Shown here piece by piece: positions 26,463 to 36,216 of a DNA stretch of 64,000 nucleotides. Source of the DNA: a bacterium (GTDB lineage: Bacteria > Armatimonadota > Zipacnadia > Zipacnadales > UBA11051); contig JAUVVY010000004.1 of NCBI GenBank assembly GCA_030604405.1, positions 1 through 64,000 on the forward strand, given 5' to 3'. The notes under the pieces are model-generated. The model did no database searches and was not told the DNA's origin. It saw nothing but the letters and a program-made list of their open reading frames with translations. Position 1 is the first letter of the stretch. Each line of letters begins with the position of its first letter. The position numbers and the translations under genes were made by a program.

Positions 26463-27578
26463 CTAGCGTGCTTCCACCTCGGCGACCCACATCAGATCAG
26501 GTCTCTGAACGGTGCCACCGCCTGATAGTTGATAGACGCGAAAGCGGTCCGTGGTCACTTCATCGAAGCAGAAAGTAGTGCACCGGGCCGGAGTAAAGCC
26601 TTGCTTGGGAGATGTGTACACCGTCTTCCAGTCTCCGCCCTCGGGCACCTGAATCTCTATGTTCTGGCTGGTATGGCAGGTCGAGCCGGAATAAGACCAG
26701 TAAACGGTCACTTCCTTAATCGGTTTGGGCTGTGGCAGTTTGATCTCAATCCAGTGGGGCTGATCGTCTTCCGCCGAGGCCCACGTGACATCATTGCCCG
26801 CGCCCTCACCCGTGAGCATGTTGAAGCCGTCGGTCAGCGGTGCCACCGACGGGTAGTAGCTCATGTAATGGCTATCCACCTTAACCTCGACGGTGCCCGC
26901 TTCCGCCTGCACCCAGTTGGCGCTGGCGAGTTTTTCCAAAGTGGCTTTGAGGTGCAACTCATTTGACTGCGGAAAGGCATCTGCGATCTTGACGCTGACC
27001 TCGTGGCTGCCATATTCCAGATTGGCGAGGTTGAGAGCAATGCCGACTTGCCGCTCGCTGACCTGAGTGACGGATACTCTGTCGTCCACGATCAACTCCC
27101 CATCCAGAACGACCTTCAGCGAGCTCAAATCCAGCGCGTTTTCGCGGTCGGCCACACCCCATTCCAATACCTGTAGCGGAGTCAGCGTCGCTCTGATGTC
27201 CAGGACCGTGCGAGCCGGCAGCGCCTCACCATCGCCCTTGATGCCAAGCAGTACAGGCGGCTTTTCATCGTAGAGGTCCAGCTCGGGCGGCGGATTGATG
27301 ACCAGGAACAGCTCCGTGCCGCCAAGCTCCCTGGGGTTGAGAGACAGGACTATGCGGTCGCCTTCGAGCTCATACTCCGCCCGCTGCCACTTGCCGCCCT
27401 TGGCCTTGATCAAGATCGCCATGTTCTCAGACGCCTGCTGAATCGGTGGAGCGACCCGTACCGGCACATTGGTGGTCAAGATGTAGATATCGGCACACAC
27501 GGGGCGTGTGGCAGCGCCAGCAGCGATGAGCAGGGCGGATATTACGTACAAGTGTGTCAAGAATCCTCGTATTGTCAT
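26463..27578 (-). CDS. Secreted protein with C-terminal discoidin (F5/8 type C)-like domain
   Basis: A signal peptide (GFLTHLYVISALLIAAGAATRPVCA) opens this 371-residue protein. Residues about 30-200 look beta-rich and Ig-like. The C-terminal 150 residues read as a discoidin domain: SYYPSVAPLTDGFN, HWIEIKLPQPKPIKEVTVYWS, DWKTVYTS and DRFRVYQLSGGG. Such domains bind glycans. No catalytic domain is present. The ATG at 27578 has AAGGGG upstream; it is transcribed away from the aldehyde dehydrogenase gene. Confidence 0.8.
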   Translation of the reverse strand: MTIRGFLTHLYVISALLIAAGAATRPVCADIYILTTNVPVRVAPPIQQASENMAILIKAKGGKWQRAEYELEGDRIVLSLNPRELGGTELFLVINPPPELDLYDEKPPVLLGIKGDGEALPARTVLDIRATLTPLQVLEWGVADRENALDLSSLKVVLDGELIVDDRVSVTQVSERQVGIALNLANLEYGSHEVSVKIADAFPQSNELHLKATLEKLASANWVQAEAGTVEVKVDSHYMSYYPSVAPLTDGFNMLTGEGAGNDVTWASAEDDQPHWIEIKLPQPKPIKEVTVYWSYSGSTCHTSQNIEIQVPEGGDWKTVYTSPKQGFTPARCTTFCFDEVTTDRFRVYQLSGGGTVQRPDLMWVAEVEAR

Positions 27579-27760
27579 GATCATCCCCTTCGTCGGTTTG
27601 CAGCTAGCTGCGGAACAAGATATTGCAGAGTTCTACGCGCTAGCTGCTTTCTCCTGCTCAGAATCTCCTGCCGTTGAAGCTCTGCCGCGTATCTGTGGCA
27701 GGTGTCGGCGCACAGAGAACGAAAAGGTATGTGCACATACGACAGGGAGGAGATAATCTG

Positions 27761-29239
27761 ATGAGTGCGGACAAGCGGATGTATGTAGGTGGCAAATGGG
27801 TTGCTAGCAGCTCCGGAGAGCGTACTGAATCGGACAATCCGGCGACGGGTGAGGTAATCGGCACGGTGCCGCGAGGCAATGTCGCTGATGTAGCGGCGGC
27901 AGTAGCGGCGGCCAGGCAAGCGTTCCCGGCCTGGCGCGATACCCCGCCGGACGAGCGCGGGCGATGGCTGCTGAAGATCGCTGCGGCGATACGCGAGCAC
28001 GCAGACGGATTGGGCGTCCTGCTGGCTCAGGAAAGCGGGCACTATCTGGGCAAGGCCCAGGGCCTGGTGGAATTCACCACCCAGAATGTCGAGTTCCACG
28101 CCGGCCTTGCAGACAAGGCGCGCGGCTCGACCATACCCACCGGCCCGGGCAGGCTGGCCATGACGAGGCTCGAGCCGGTCGGGGTTACCGGGCATCTGGT
28201 GCCGTGGAACTACCCGCTGTTTCTGATCACGCGCAGCGTAGCTCCGGCGATCGCGCTGGGCAATACGGCGGTCATCAAGCCCTCCAGCCTGACCCCGCTG
28301 ATCGCGGTCGCGCTTGCGGAGGTTGTTGACGAAGCGGGCCTGCCTGCGGGAGTGTTTAACGTGGTCACAGGCATCGGCTCGGAGGCCGGCGCTGCACTGT
28401 CCGAGCATCCCGATGTGGGCAATATTACGTTCACCGGCTCAATCGAAACGGGGCAACTGGTGATGCGAGCGGCGGTCGCTAACATGACCAAGCTGACGCT
28501 GGAACTCGGCGGCAAGACGCCGGTTGTCATCTTCCCCGACGTGGGGGTGGAGATGGCGAGCGAGGTCGCGATGCAGGGCGTGTTGTCACGCTGCGGGCAG
28601 GTGTGCATCGCCGGGACGCGGCTGATAGTCCACGACGACATCTACGACGACGTGGTCTCGCGGCTGGCCGAACGGTTCGCGCAGGTCAAACTTGGTGACA
28701 CGATGGACCCGGCGACGCAGATGGGGCCGCTGGTGTCACAGGATCAGCGCGAGCGCGTGGAGCAGTACGTGGAGATCGGCAAACAGGAGGGGGCCGAGCT
28801 GGTGACCGGTGGCGCAAGGCCGGACGATCCCGAGCTGCAAAATGGCTATTTCTACCTGCCGACACTGTTTGCAGATGTCAGCAACGACATGCGCATCGCC
28901 CAGGAGGAGATCTTCGGGCCGGTGCTCGCCGTCATCCGGTTCAGCGACGAGGACGAGGCGGTCCGAATTGCCAATGACAGCGACTTTGGCCTGGCGGCGG
29001 CGGTCTGGTGCAATGACACGACCAGGGCGATGCGGGTCGCCACACGGCTGGAGGCGGGCGGCGTGTTCGTCAACGAGTGGATCGGCGAGGACTTCAAGGC
29101 CCCGCACGGGGGATATAAGCTCAGTGGCATTGGCCGCGAGAACGGCTTTGAGTGCATCGAGCAGTACACCGAGGTCAAGCACATCGCCGTCAGCCTGCTG
29201 GACGAAAAGCCCGAGAACTGGTGCGATGCGCCGCTGTAA
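27761..29239 (+). CDS. NAD(P)-dependent aldehyde dehydrogenase
   Basis: Oxidises an aldehyde to a carboxylic acid; the substrate is unknown. The 492 residues are of normal size and carry the family marks: PWNYPLFLI, FTGSIETG, LELGGKTP (general-base Glu), SRCGQVCIAGTR (catalytic Cys), EEIFGPVLAV and the C-terminal KAPHGGYKLSGIGRENG. Nearest named types are betaine-aldehyde and similar dehydrogenases. ATG at 27761 has GGGAGGAG 7-8 bp upstream; an earlier in-frame start at 27674 lacks one. It is convergent with the epimerase gene, 11 bp away. Confidence 0.93.
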   Translation: MSADKRMYVGGKWVASSSGERTESDNPATGEVIGTVPRGNVADVAAAVAAARQAFPAWRDTPPDERGRWLLKIAAAIREHADGLGVLLAQESGHYLGKAQGLVEFTTQNVEFHAGLADKARGSTIPTGPGRLAMTRLEPVGVTGHLVPWNYPLFLITRSVAPAIALGNTAVIKPSSLTPLIAVALAEVVDEAGLPAGVFNVVTGIGSEAGAALSEHPDVGNITFTGSIETGQLVMRAAVANMTKLTLELGGKTPVVIFPDVGVEMASEVAMQGVLSRCGQVCIAGTRLIVHDDIYDDVVSRLAERFAQVKLGDTMDPATQMGPLVSQDQRERVEQYVEIGKQEGAELVTGGARPDDPELQNGYFYLPTLFADVSNDMRIAQEEIFGPVLAVIRFSDEDEAVRIANDSDFGLAAAVWCNDTTRAMRVATRLEAGGVFVNEWIGEDFKAPHGGYKLSGIGRENGFECIEQYTEVKHIAVSLLDEKPENWCDAPL

Positions 29240-29250
29240 CCGGCGGCCTG

Positions 29251-30420
29251 CTATGCCATCTCTTCCAGGAGCTGTGCAATCAGCAGGAGCCCACGCGGCA
29301 GGTGGTAGAAGCCCTTCCACATCGAGCCTTTCAGTGTCAGGGCCGGCTCGCCGGTGCGGTGCAGATAGCCCAGCCATTCGCCGTGCTCCGGGTCGGGGAA
29401 ATGCTCCCACGTCCAGGCGTGGACGCGCTCGAACCATTCCAGCATATCGGCGCGGCCGGTGAGATGGTGCGCCAGCAGCAGTGCATAGAGCGCCTCCACG
29501 TGCACCCACCACAGCTTCATGTCCCACTCCAGATACGGCGAGGGCAAGCCGGCGAAATCGAGGAAATAGAGCAGCCCGCCGTGCTGCTCGTCCCAGCCTC
29601 TTTCCAGTGCCCACTCAATGATGTCCACCGCACGCTCGCGAATGTCCTCATCTCCCCTGTGCCGCGCCTCGTGGAGCACGAACCAGGCCGACTCCACAGC
29701 ATGGCCCGGGTTGAGCACGCGCCCGTCGGGAGTGTCGGCCAGCGTACCGTCCGGCCAGACATTCTCGAACAGCGCTCTTGCTTCAGGATGCGCGTGCAGA
29801 TCCAGGATCCGATGGAGCATCTCGTCGCCGATTTCGTCGTATCGCGGGTCCGACTCTGCGGCACGCAACTCCTGCATCACATTGAGCAGGATCATTGGCA
29901 CCGCATGCGTGACCAGCCGCGGGATTTCGGGGTAAGTGAGGCTGTCGAGGTCAGGCTGGCGGGACAAGTCCAGGGTGCGCCAGAATAGCTCCTGGGCCTG
30001 CTGCAGTGCTTCCCCCTCGCGGCTGGCACGGGCGTATTGGCACAGGGCGCAAACAGCGAAACATTCCGAGAAGATGCCCCACGGGAGCGTAGTCCGCCGA
30101 CCGTCAGCGGTGACGGCGAAGTACATGCGGCCGGTCTCGTCGAAGCAGTGCTGCCGGATGAACTGTACTCCGCGGCGGGACGCTTCCAGCCACTCGGGAC
30201 GCGGCTCGACCGAGTTATAGATGCGCGCGAACATCCACACGAACCGCCCTTGCAGCCACACGTACTTGGTGGTGTCGTAGAGCGTGCCCTGGCGGTCGAA
30301 GCAACTGAAAAAGCCGCCGTGCTCCGGATCGGGGGAGCGCTGCTCCCAAAACGGGATCACGTTCGCGGTCAGTTCGGTGCGGTAGAGATCTGCCAATTCC
30401 CGTGCGCGTTCGGCATCCAT
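29251..30420 (-). CDS. AGE-family (N-acylglucosamine 2-epimerase-like) sugar epimerase/isomerase
   Basis: A 389-residue alpha/alpha barrel enzyme of the AGE superfamily, which includes N-acylglucosamine 2-epimerase, mannose isomerase and cellobiose 2-epimerase. Visible blocks are HGGFFSCFDRQG near the N-terminus, KYVWLQGRFVWMFARIYN, NPGHAVESAWF with the active-site His, and KLWWVHVEALYALLLAH. The precise sugar is not decidable from sequence. Start ATG at 30420 has GAGGTGAG upstream. It is last in a minus-strand string with the URO-D-like, aminotransferase and sulfatase-like genes. Confidence 0.9.
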   Translation of the reverse strand: MDAERARELADLYRTELTANVIPFWEQRSPDPEHGGFFSCFDRQGTLYDTTKYVWLQGRFVWMFARIYNSVEPRPEWLEASRRGVQFIRQHCFDETGRMYFAVTADGRRTTLPWGIFSECFAVCALCQYARASREGEALQQAQELFWRTLDLSRQPDLDSLTYPEIPRLVTHAVPMILLNVMQELRAAESDPRYDEIGDEMLHRILDLHAHPEARALFENVWPDGTLADTPDGRVLNPGHAVESAWFVLHEARHRGDEDIRERAVDIIEWALERGWDEQHGGLLYFLDFAGLPSPYLEWDMKLWWVHVEALYALLLAHHLTGRADMLEWFERVHAWTWEHFPDPEHGEWLGYLHRTGEPALTLKGSMWKGFYHLPRGLLLIAQLLEEMA

Positions 30421-30504
30421 CGGCTCACCTCAGAGGCTCGCAAAGTGGACACACAAGGCGATCCTGATGCCCCTGTGTTCGTCGCCTTCGTTCCGGCATG
30501 GTCT

Positions 30505-31620
30505 TTACTCATATTGCCCGTGTTCGGCGACGGTTTCGACCATTGCCACTAGGTTGTCCCATTTGGCGTCGGCCGGGATCTCGTCTGCGGTGACCATCAC
30601 GTAGGCGCCACCCGGCATTCCTTCCTCCAGGCAGCGCAAGGCCTCTTTGCGGGCTTCCTCCACTGTGCCGAAGGCCAGCACCACACAGTCGAAATTTCCC
30701 ATCGCGCAGAACTTACCCGGATATTGCTGCTTCGCCTCGGCGAGAGTAATGTCGCCTTCGTTTTGCTCGAAGGTCTCGATGTAGTCAGGGCCGGATTCGA
30801 CCATCATCGGCAGATACTTGCGGATCTTGCCCAGCGTGTAGAAGCCCACGTACTTGCCCGGCTGGCTGTGGACGATCTCGCATGTTTCGACCATGTCCGG
30901 CAGGATCCACTCTTCGAACATCTCCGGGCTCATGCCGGAGCCGGTGGCCCAGCAGATGTCGTAGTACAGCACCTCGTTGGGAGCTTGCAGGAAGGCCTCC
31001 AGACTGCGGCAGGTGAGCTGCCCGACCAGATCAAATATCTCGTGCAGCAGGTCGGGATAGTCATACAGGTCCATCAGTATCTCCGCCAGGCCGCGTACAT
31101 TGCCGACCTGGGTGAACGGGCAGCTCATGGCTATGCTGGCGACGCCATCTTCGCCCATGTACTCCCAGTGCTCGCGGGCGCTCGTGGTGTCAATCTCGTA
31201 GGGGCTGGCCAGGGTTGCCTCCAGATAGTCGCGGTATATCTCCCAGTCTTGTCGCTCCTTAATCTCGTACACAACCTTCTTGTTAACCATGGGGTCGTGC
31301 GGGACCATCCCCCATACTGTCTGCGAGCGGAGTTCGCCTTTAGGGGTGTAGAGCACTCCGTCGCTGATGCGGCGGCCCTCCGGCCCTTGTGTCTCCGTGC
31401 TTTCGCCCCGGTAGGTCTCCGGCAATTGCGTAATGACGCTGACGCTGTGCATCCCGCGGAAGTCGGTTGAGCCGAGCCGCTGATGGAGCTCGAAAACGTC
31501 CTTCCAGGTGCCCCGTCCCAATATGGCATTGGCGAAGCGGTTATAGATGAGCGGCGCCACCGGCACCTGATCCGCTGTTCCACCGCGCACGGCGGTCAAG
31601 AATGCTTCTTTTCTGGTCAT
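30505..31620 (-). CDS. URO-D/MtaA-fold protein, first paralogue (metal motif missing)
   Basis: A 371-residue protein of the uroporphyrinogen decarboxylase superfamily, which also holds corrinoid methyltransferases (MtaA, CmuA). The start TRKEAFLTAVRGG and the barrel pattern match. At the expected zinc site the family has H-x-C-G; here the segment reads GFYTLGKI, so the metal ligands are absent, although FCAMGNFDC follows. Heme-type URO-D activity is therefore unlikely, and the function is unknown. ATG at 31620 has AAGGAG 7 bp upstream and follows the aminotransferase stop by 14 bp. Confidence 0.82.
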   Translation of the reverse strand: MTRKEAFLTAVRGGTADQVPVAPLIYNRFANAILGRGTWKDVFELHQRLGSTDFRGMHSVSVITQLPETYRGESTETQGPEGRRISDGVLYTPKGELRSQTVWGMVPHDPMVNKKVVYEIKERQDWEIYRDYLEATLASPYEIDTTSAREHWEYMGEDGVASIAMSCPFTQVGNVRGLAEILMDLYDYPDLLHEIFDLVGQLTCRSLEAFLQAPNEVLYYDICWATGSGMSPEMFEEWILPDMVETCEIVHSQPGKYVGFYTLGKIRKYLPMMVESGPDYIETFEQNEGDITLAEAKQQYPGKFCAMGNFDCVVLAFGTVEEARKEALRCLEEGMPGGAYVMVTADEIPADAKWDNLVAMVETVAEHGQYE

Positions 31621-31634
31621 TTTTGCGCTCCTTT

Positions 31635-32846
31635 TTACGATGTCATAACCTGACGGATAGCTTTCACCTGCGCGCGCAGGCTGTCCGGGTCCACGGCATG
31701 GTGAGTCCACAGGCTGAATGTGCGCTTTGCTGCCTCTTCTGCTTGGGGGCAGGTTCCCGAGTCGTAGCGAACATAATCCGGCAGCGGGCAGCCCAGCGAA
31801 GTCCGCCGCTGCTCGTTCATCTCCTGGAAGACCGCCTCCAGGTAGTTGACCTCCGAATACGCGCCGACGCCGGTGTCGTGCTCCTCGCTCAGCCGCCGGT
31901 TCAATTCCTCCACCGTCATGCTTTCGACCATCACGTGGAAATTCCAGTATATCGGGTCCGTCTCCGGGTACACATACTGCAGTTGCAATCCCGGCACGTC
32001 ATCCAGCTCCTCGTGGATGATAGCCACCAGCTCCCGCCGCCACGTGTTGAACTGCTCGATCCTACTGAGCTGCGCCACGGCAACAGCGCCCTGCAGGTCG
32101 GTCATGCGGTAGTTATGCCCGAAGCCGAAGTGCCCCCGGTTGCATACTCCGCCTACCGGCTCGGGAACCGGCCGCTCCAGCGCATACCGGTACCAGGGCA
32201 TGCCGCAGTTGGCGTAGAGCATTGCACGTTTGTAAGCCTCCGGGTCATCGGTCGCGATCATACCCCCCTCGCCGGCGGTAATGTGCTTGCCCTGCTGCAG
32301 ACTGTAACTGGCGCAGTCGCCCAGCGTGCCGACTTTCCGGCCCTTGTAGGTCGGGCCATACGCTTGGGCGCAGTCCTCCATCACCGCCAGGTTGTGGGCT
32401 TCAGCCACTTCGAGAATGGGGTCCATGTCTGCCGGCTGGCCGGCCAGGTGAACCACCACCACGGCCTTGGCATTTGGGGTGATGGCCTGCTCGATGGCAT
32501 CAGCGGTGATGATGAGATTGCGCGGGTCAACGTCGGCGAACACCGGCACTCCACCCAGGGCCACGACCGACATCGAGGAGGCGATGAACGAACACGGGGG
32601 GCAGATAACCTCATCGCCGGGGCCGATCCCAAGCCCGGCCAGCGCAGCCTCGTTGCCGCCGGTGCCTGCACTCAGCGCCAGGACGTATTTGCGGCCCAGC
32701 CACTCGCCAAAAGCATCCTCGAAGCGCGCCACGAACGTATCCTCATCGTCAGCCCGCCATAATCTCTGTGAATCGAGCACCTGCTTCACATTGGCTAAGT
32801 CGTCTTCTCCGAAAATGTCGCGGTCGCCGAACAAGTACTCGGACAT
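31635..32846 (-). CDS. DegT/DnrJ/EryC1/StrS-family PLP aminotransferase
   Basis: The 403-residue enzyme follows this sugar-aminotransferase family. It has SAGTGGNEAALAGLGIGPGDEVICPP near the N-terminus, EDCAQAYG (PLP-binding Asp) and SLQQGKHITAGEGG, where the Lys forms the PLP aldimine. GHNYRMTDLQGAVAVAQL is also typical. Members aminate keto-sugars or keto-inositols; a role in modified-sugar synthesis fits the neighbouring epimerase. Start ATG at 32846 has AGGAG 11 bp upstream. Confidence 0.93.
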   Translation of the reverse strand: MSEYLFGDRDIFGEDDLANVKQVLDSQRLWRADDEDTFVARFEDAFGEWLGRKYVLALSAGTGGNEAALAGLGIGPGDEVICPPCSFIASSMSVVALGGVPVFADVDPRNLIITADAIEQAITPNAKAVVVVHLAGQPADMDPILEVAEAHNLAVMEDCAQAYGPTYKGRKVGTLGDCASYSLQQGKHITAGEGGMIATDDPEAYKRAMLYANCGMPWYRYALERPVPEPVGGVCNRGHFGFGHNYRMTDLQGAVAVAQLSRIEQFNTWRRELVAIIHEELDDVPGLQLQYVYPETDPIYWNFHVMVESMTVEELNRRLSEEHDTGVGAYSEVNYLEAVFQEMNEQRRTSLGCPLPDYVRYDSGTCPQAEEAAKRTFSLWTHHAVDPDSLRAQVKAIRQVMTS

Positions 32847-32957
32847 CTGAAGCCACTCTCCTATACCTGAACAGAATACACGGTGCGCGGACCTGCGTTG
32901 CGAGTTCGAGACATGGCGCGAGCTTCAAGGCAAAGCACCTTCGACCTTCGCGTTATA

Positions 32958-34358
32958 CTACCGAGCCAGGTCAGAGTCGTCAAGTGGTTCCAGAGCAAGC
33001 CGCCTCGGGTTCTTAGCGATGAACTGACGCAGGCGCTGGTCAAGCTGTTCTACAATGTGTGGATGCTCGTCGGCGACGTTTACCGTCTCGTAGCGGTCTG
33101 TGCGCAGGTCGTACAGTTCACGGCGCGGCAAGGAGTTGAAGAAATCCACCTTGTCCTTGATGGTCCCATCCTTCTCGTTGCGCCATGGCGACGCGCACAG
33201 ACAGGCGATGTCCAGCCACGTCTGATCTTCGTGATAGTCGGCGGCTCCGCGGCGGATATACTTGTACTCATCGGTGCGGATGGCCAGTTCGGGCGAGACC
33301 CAGGTGCCGTGCTGCTTTGTAGCGCCCCCCGTCAGCAACAGCGCGTCGTGGATGGATGCTTGTTCGCCGCGGGCCATCGGCAGCCAGGATTTGCCATCCA
33401 GGTTGTCCGGCGCGTCAATGCTGGCCATGTCGAGCACGCTGGGCATGAGGTCTATGTGCCCGACTATGCCGGAGACGCGACTCCCCGAAGCGCACTTCAC
33501 ACCAGCCGGGGGCTTGAAGATCAGAGGCACGCCCACTGTCGTCTCGTAGGGCTCGCGATGTTCGAATGGGGCGTTGTGCTCTTCCATGTCCTCCCCGTGG
33601 TCGGCGGTGACGATGATCGCAGTCTGATCATATACGCCGGTCTCGCGGAGGATGTTGAATACCTCGCCCACAGCATTGTCAACGTAGCTGAGTTCGCCGT
33701 TGTAGAGGTCAATCTTTTCGCGGGACACGTCGGTGAGACGTTCTGTCCATCCCCAGTGTGGGTGGTAGCCCCTACCATTCACGTCAACTTCCTCCGGCTC
33801 CGGGCCTCCGGTGTGCATGGTGCGATAGGGCTCGGGCTGGTTGTAGGGCTGGTGGGGATCCCAGTAGTGGAGCAACAGATACCAGGGCTGCTTATTGGCA
33901 TATTGGCGCAGCCACGGCAGCAGCGGCTCATTGAGGTCACTGGCGACAAGGTGGCAGGGATGGGAGCCCTGGGGCGCCCAGATGTTGACATACCAGTGGA
34001 AGCCGCGCGCGAACCAGCTTGGATAGCAGCCGAAGTCGTGAAGGTTATCGAAGGCGGCGGTGCGGTATCCATTGTCGCGCAGGATCTCGGCAAGCACCGG
34101 CGTCGTGTCGTCGAGGCGCTGGTCGGGCTCATTGGGGTGGCTGAACAGTGTCCCCACGATGCCGTGGGTGCTGGGATCCTGGCCGGTAGCCATCGTCGTG
34201 AAACTGGGCATCGTATGGGCGGTATTGGTCACACAGTTCTCACACAGTACCCCCTCAGCCGCGAGAGCGTCAAGCTGTGGGCTGGTCTTACGCGGATACC
34301 CGTAGCAGCTAAGGTGATCTCGACGTTGAGTATCCAGCACTATTACCAGGAAGTTCAT
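32958..34358 (-). CDS. Sulfatase/alkaline-phosphatase-superfamily hydrolase without the sulfatase Cys/Ser
   Basis: A 466-residue protein of the sulfatase fold. The N-terminus VIVLDTQRRDHLSCYG and the metal motif TADHGEDMEEH are typical. The formylglycine signature C/S-x-P-S-R is replaced by T-M-P-S-F (T49 in the nucleophile position, Phe for Arg), followed by TTMATG. A classical formylglycine sulfatase needs Cys or Ser here. Thr is used as nucleophile by other members of the superfamily (nucleotide pyrophosphatases, LtaS), so it may be a phosphoesterase or inactive. No signal peptide is seen. ATG at 34358 has GGAG 8 bp upstream; it probably heads the operon that runs on to the epimerase. Confidence 0.85.
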   Translation of the reverse strand: MNFLVIVLDTQRRDHLSCYGYPRKTSPQLDALAAEGVLCENCVTNTAHTMPSFTTMATGQDPSTHGIVGTLFSHPNEPDQRLDDTTPVLAEILRDNGYRTAAFDNLHDFGCYPSWFARGFHWYVNIWAPQGSHPCHLVASDLNEPLLPWLRQYANKQPWYLLLHYWDPHQPYNQPEPYRTMHTGGPEPEEVDVNGRGYHPHWGWTERLTDVSREKIDLYNGELSYVDNAVGEVFNILRETGVYDQTAIIVTADHGEDMEEHNAPFEHREPYETTVGVPLIFKPPAGVKCASGSRVSGIVGHIDLMPSVLDMASIDAPDNLDGKSWLPMARGEQASIHDALLLTGGATKQHGTWVSPELAIRTDEYKYIRRGAADYHEDQTWLDIACLCASPWRNEKDGTIKDKVDFFNSLPRRELYDLRTDRYETVNVADEHPHIVEQLDQRLRQFIAKNPRRLALEPLDDSDLAR

Positions 34359-34377
34359 CGTACCAACTCCGAATGAC

Positions 34378-34695
34378 GTGTTGAGGGCCCTGTCCGCTTT
34401 CAAGATGACGGGAGCAGAATTCGAGTCATACCTGCAGAGTTGGCTAACCCTCTATGGCAAGCCGCCAATGCTCAAAGGGATCGAACTCGACTGGAGCACT
34501 GATCCCCTCAACAAGGTCATCCGCATCAACAGCGCCGGCCTCAATCGCGACGACCAGTACAAGATCGTTGCAGATGAGGTTACACTAACACGCGCCTGCT
34601 GGGCGGTCCCGCAACATATCCAGTATCATCTGTTGCCCGACACCGTCGCCGCGGCGGTCCTCCAACATATCGAGCAGGGCAACTGGCCACATTGA
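34378..34695 (+). CDS. Small hypothetical protein
   Basis: A 105-codon frame (GTG at 34378, or 96 codons from an ATG at 34405) between divergent and convergent minus-strand genes. Codon use has the GC-rich third positions of its neighbours, which favours real coding. The product is soluble and mixed in character (for example ELDWSTDPLNKVIRINSAG and VPQHIQYHLLPDTVAAAV). I do not recognise a family. No good ribosome binding site precedes either start, so it could be a decayed remnant. Confidence 0.45.
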   Translation: MLRALSAFKMTGAEFESYLQSWLTLYGKPPMLKGIELDWSTDPLNKVIRINSAGLNRDDQYKIVADEVTLTRACWAVPQHIQYHLLPDTVAAAVLQHIEQGNWPH

Positions 34696-34764
34696 GTGAC
34701 TGATTGAGCGTCCCGCGGCTATGCGGCTTGCCGCAGATTTGCGAAGGTCAATAGGCCGTCGGGC

Positions 34765-36216
34765 TCACTGCCCGAATTCAGCCTCTGCTTGGGCGTAGAT
34801 CTTGTCTAACTCCCGCTGCTTGTCATCTGGGAGATGGTATGGCTCGAAGCTGCTGATGCGCTCCAGGGCCTCCTCGCGGGCGCGGTCCTTGAGTGTGGTG
34901 CGATGGCTCAGCCACGAGTTCAGCTTCTCCCGCACAATCCGCTCCGGAGATGGCACAATATTGCGGAAACGTTTGACCGTATTAGGGTGGCTGATAAAGG
35001 TGTCATCGCCCAGAGCGACCTCGCGACATTCCTCGTACAGGCCCTCCATGTTGATGATGTCCGGATGCGGATCGAATGCTTCGATCGTCTCGCGAATATA
35101 GTTGACCATCTCCACGTCAATAACCATCTGCACGCCGCTGTAGAGATCATCCACGCACAGCACGCCCGCGTAGCCGAAGTTGCGTGCCCCCTGCATGGCG
35201 CCCATCAGCCCACATGCCATCTTCTCCATCGCCGCCTGCTCGTCCACCGCCGCACTGCTGGTCTCCAGGAGCACGTGCGGGATAGAGTACACTTGCGGCC
35301 CGCAGCCAGATAGTCCCCATTCGACTTGCGAAGCCAGGTAGTGGAACAGGTGCAGCCTCGGGGAGCCAAAGGCCCAACAGGCATTGCGCAGGTCAGTCGG
35401 GATGCCCACGCCCATGATCACCGGCGCGTGTATCTCTGGGTCAAAAAGGTTCAGAAGCATGTGGATAGCCAGCGACTCGGCCAGGGTCATGGTGGCACAG
35501 CCGACCGCCGTCACCGGCTTCATGATGCCGATCATGACATAGTCGAGAATGCGGAAATTGATGTCGCGATGCTTCTTCCAGTCGGGATAGAAATCCAGGA
35601 AAATGCTCAGGTCCTTGGGGTCAACGCACATTGCGCTGGGCACGGTCAGAGTGACATCAAACCTGCGGCCCACCACCTGGTGCATTTCGTAGATGTAGCG
35701 AGTCTGCTCGGGCTGCTGGTAGTCGTAGGGCCGGATGTTATCCGCTATCTCAAAGCAGATCTTGAAGCAGGTAATAGCGCGCATCAGCGGCGGCAAGTCC
35801 TGGGGCATACACGGGTACGAGCCGCCAATGCCGAAGGAGTTGGCCAGTTTAATCAGGTCGCGCAAGTCCTGGCAGGTGGCAGGGCGCACCTGTTCGGTCT
35901 CGATGTCCAGAACCGACATGGAAAAGCCGGCGATGCTGATTTGCCATTCATCCGACGGCGCTGCCCGGTCGGCTTTCTCCTGTTCCTGCGACTTGGATGA
36001 AATGAAACGCTCAAGGTATTCGTGCGTCAAAGCGGGCTCGAAGTACACACGATCCCCATCAATGCGCAAGCCCGCTTTGCCCTTGAGCTTTTGCAGGAAT
36101 GGCTCATGTGCCGCCACGAAGCCCACTTCGTCCAACAGCTTCGTGGCCGTAGCGCAGCACTGCTCGACAATGTCCGGCGTGAGGTCAATCCCGTAAGTCG
36201 GATACAGGTATTCCAT
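34765..36216 (-). CDS. MttB-family (trimethylamine-methyltransferase-like) protein
   Basis: About 483 residues matching the MttB superfamily (TIM-barrel corrinoid-dependent methyltransferases). Visible blocks include GIGGSYPCMPQDLPP, FDVTLTVPSAMCVDP, VGCATMTLAESLA, PVIMGVGIPTDLR and FGYAGVLCVDD. No in-frame TAG is read through, so this is a non-pyrrolysine member; such members act on other quaternary amines or unknown substrates. No corrinoid protein or RamA-type activator is seen nearby. ATG at 36216 (or 36219) follows GGAGGGG. Confidence 0.82.
   Translation of the reverse strand: MEYLYPTYGIDLTPDIVEQCCATATKLLDEVGFVAAHEPFLQKLKGKAGLRIDGDRVYFEPALTHEYLERFISSKSQEQEKADRAAPSDEWQISIAGFSMSVLDIETEQVRPATCQDLRDLIKLANSFGIGGSYPCMPQDLPPLMRAITCFKICFEIADNIRPYDYQQPEQTRYIYEMHQVVGRRFDVTLTVPSAMCVDPKDLSIFLDFYPDWKKHRDINFRILDYVMIGIMKPVTAVGCATMTLAESLAIHMLLNLFDPEIHAPVIMGVGIPTDLRNACWAFGSPRLHLFHYLASQVEWGLSGCGPQVYSIPHVLLETSSAAVDEQAAMEKMACGLMGAMQGARNFGYAGVLCVDDLYSGVQMVIDVEMVNYIRETIEAFDPHPDIINMEGLYEECREVALGDDTFISHPNTVKRFRNIVPSPERIVREKLNSWLSHRTTLKDRAREEALERISSFEPYHLPDDKQRELDKIYAQAEAEFGQ

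Noticed and set aside
32883-34376. 497-codon plus-strand frame opposite the sulfatase-like gene
   Set aside because: It is antisense to a well-supported gene with conserved motifs and has no recognisable domain.
34765-36216. Pyrrolysine (amber read-through) in the MttB-like gene
   Set aside because: The frame is complete without any internal TAG, so it is a non-pyrrolysine member.
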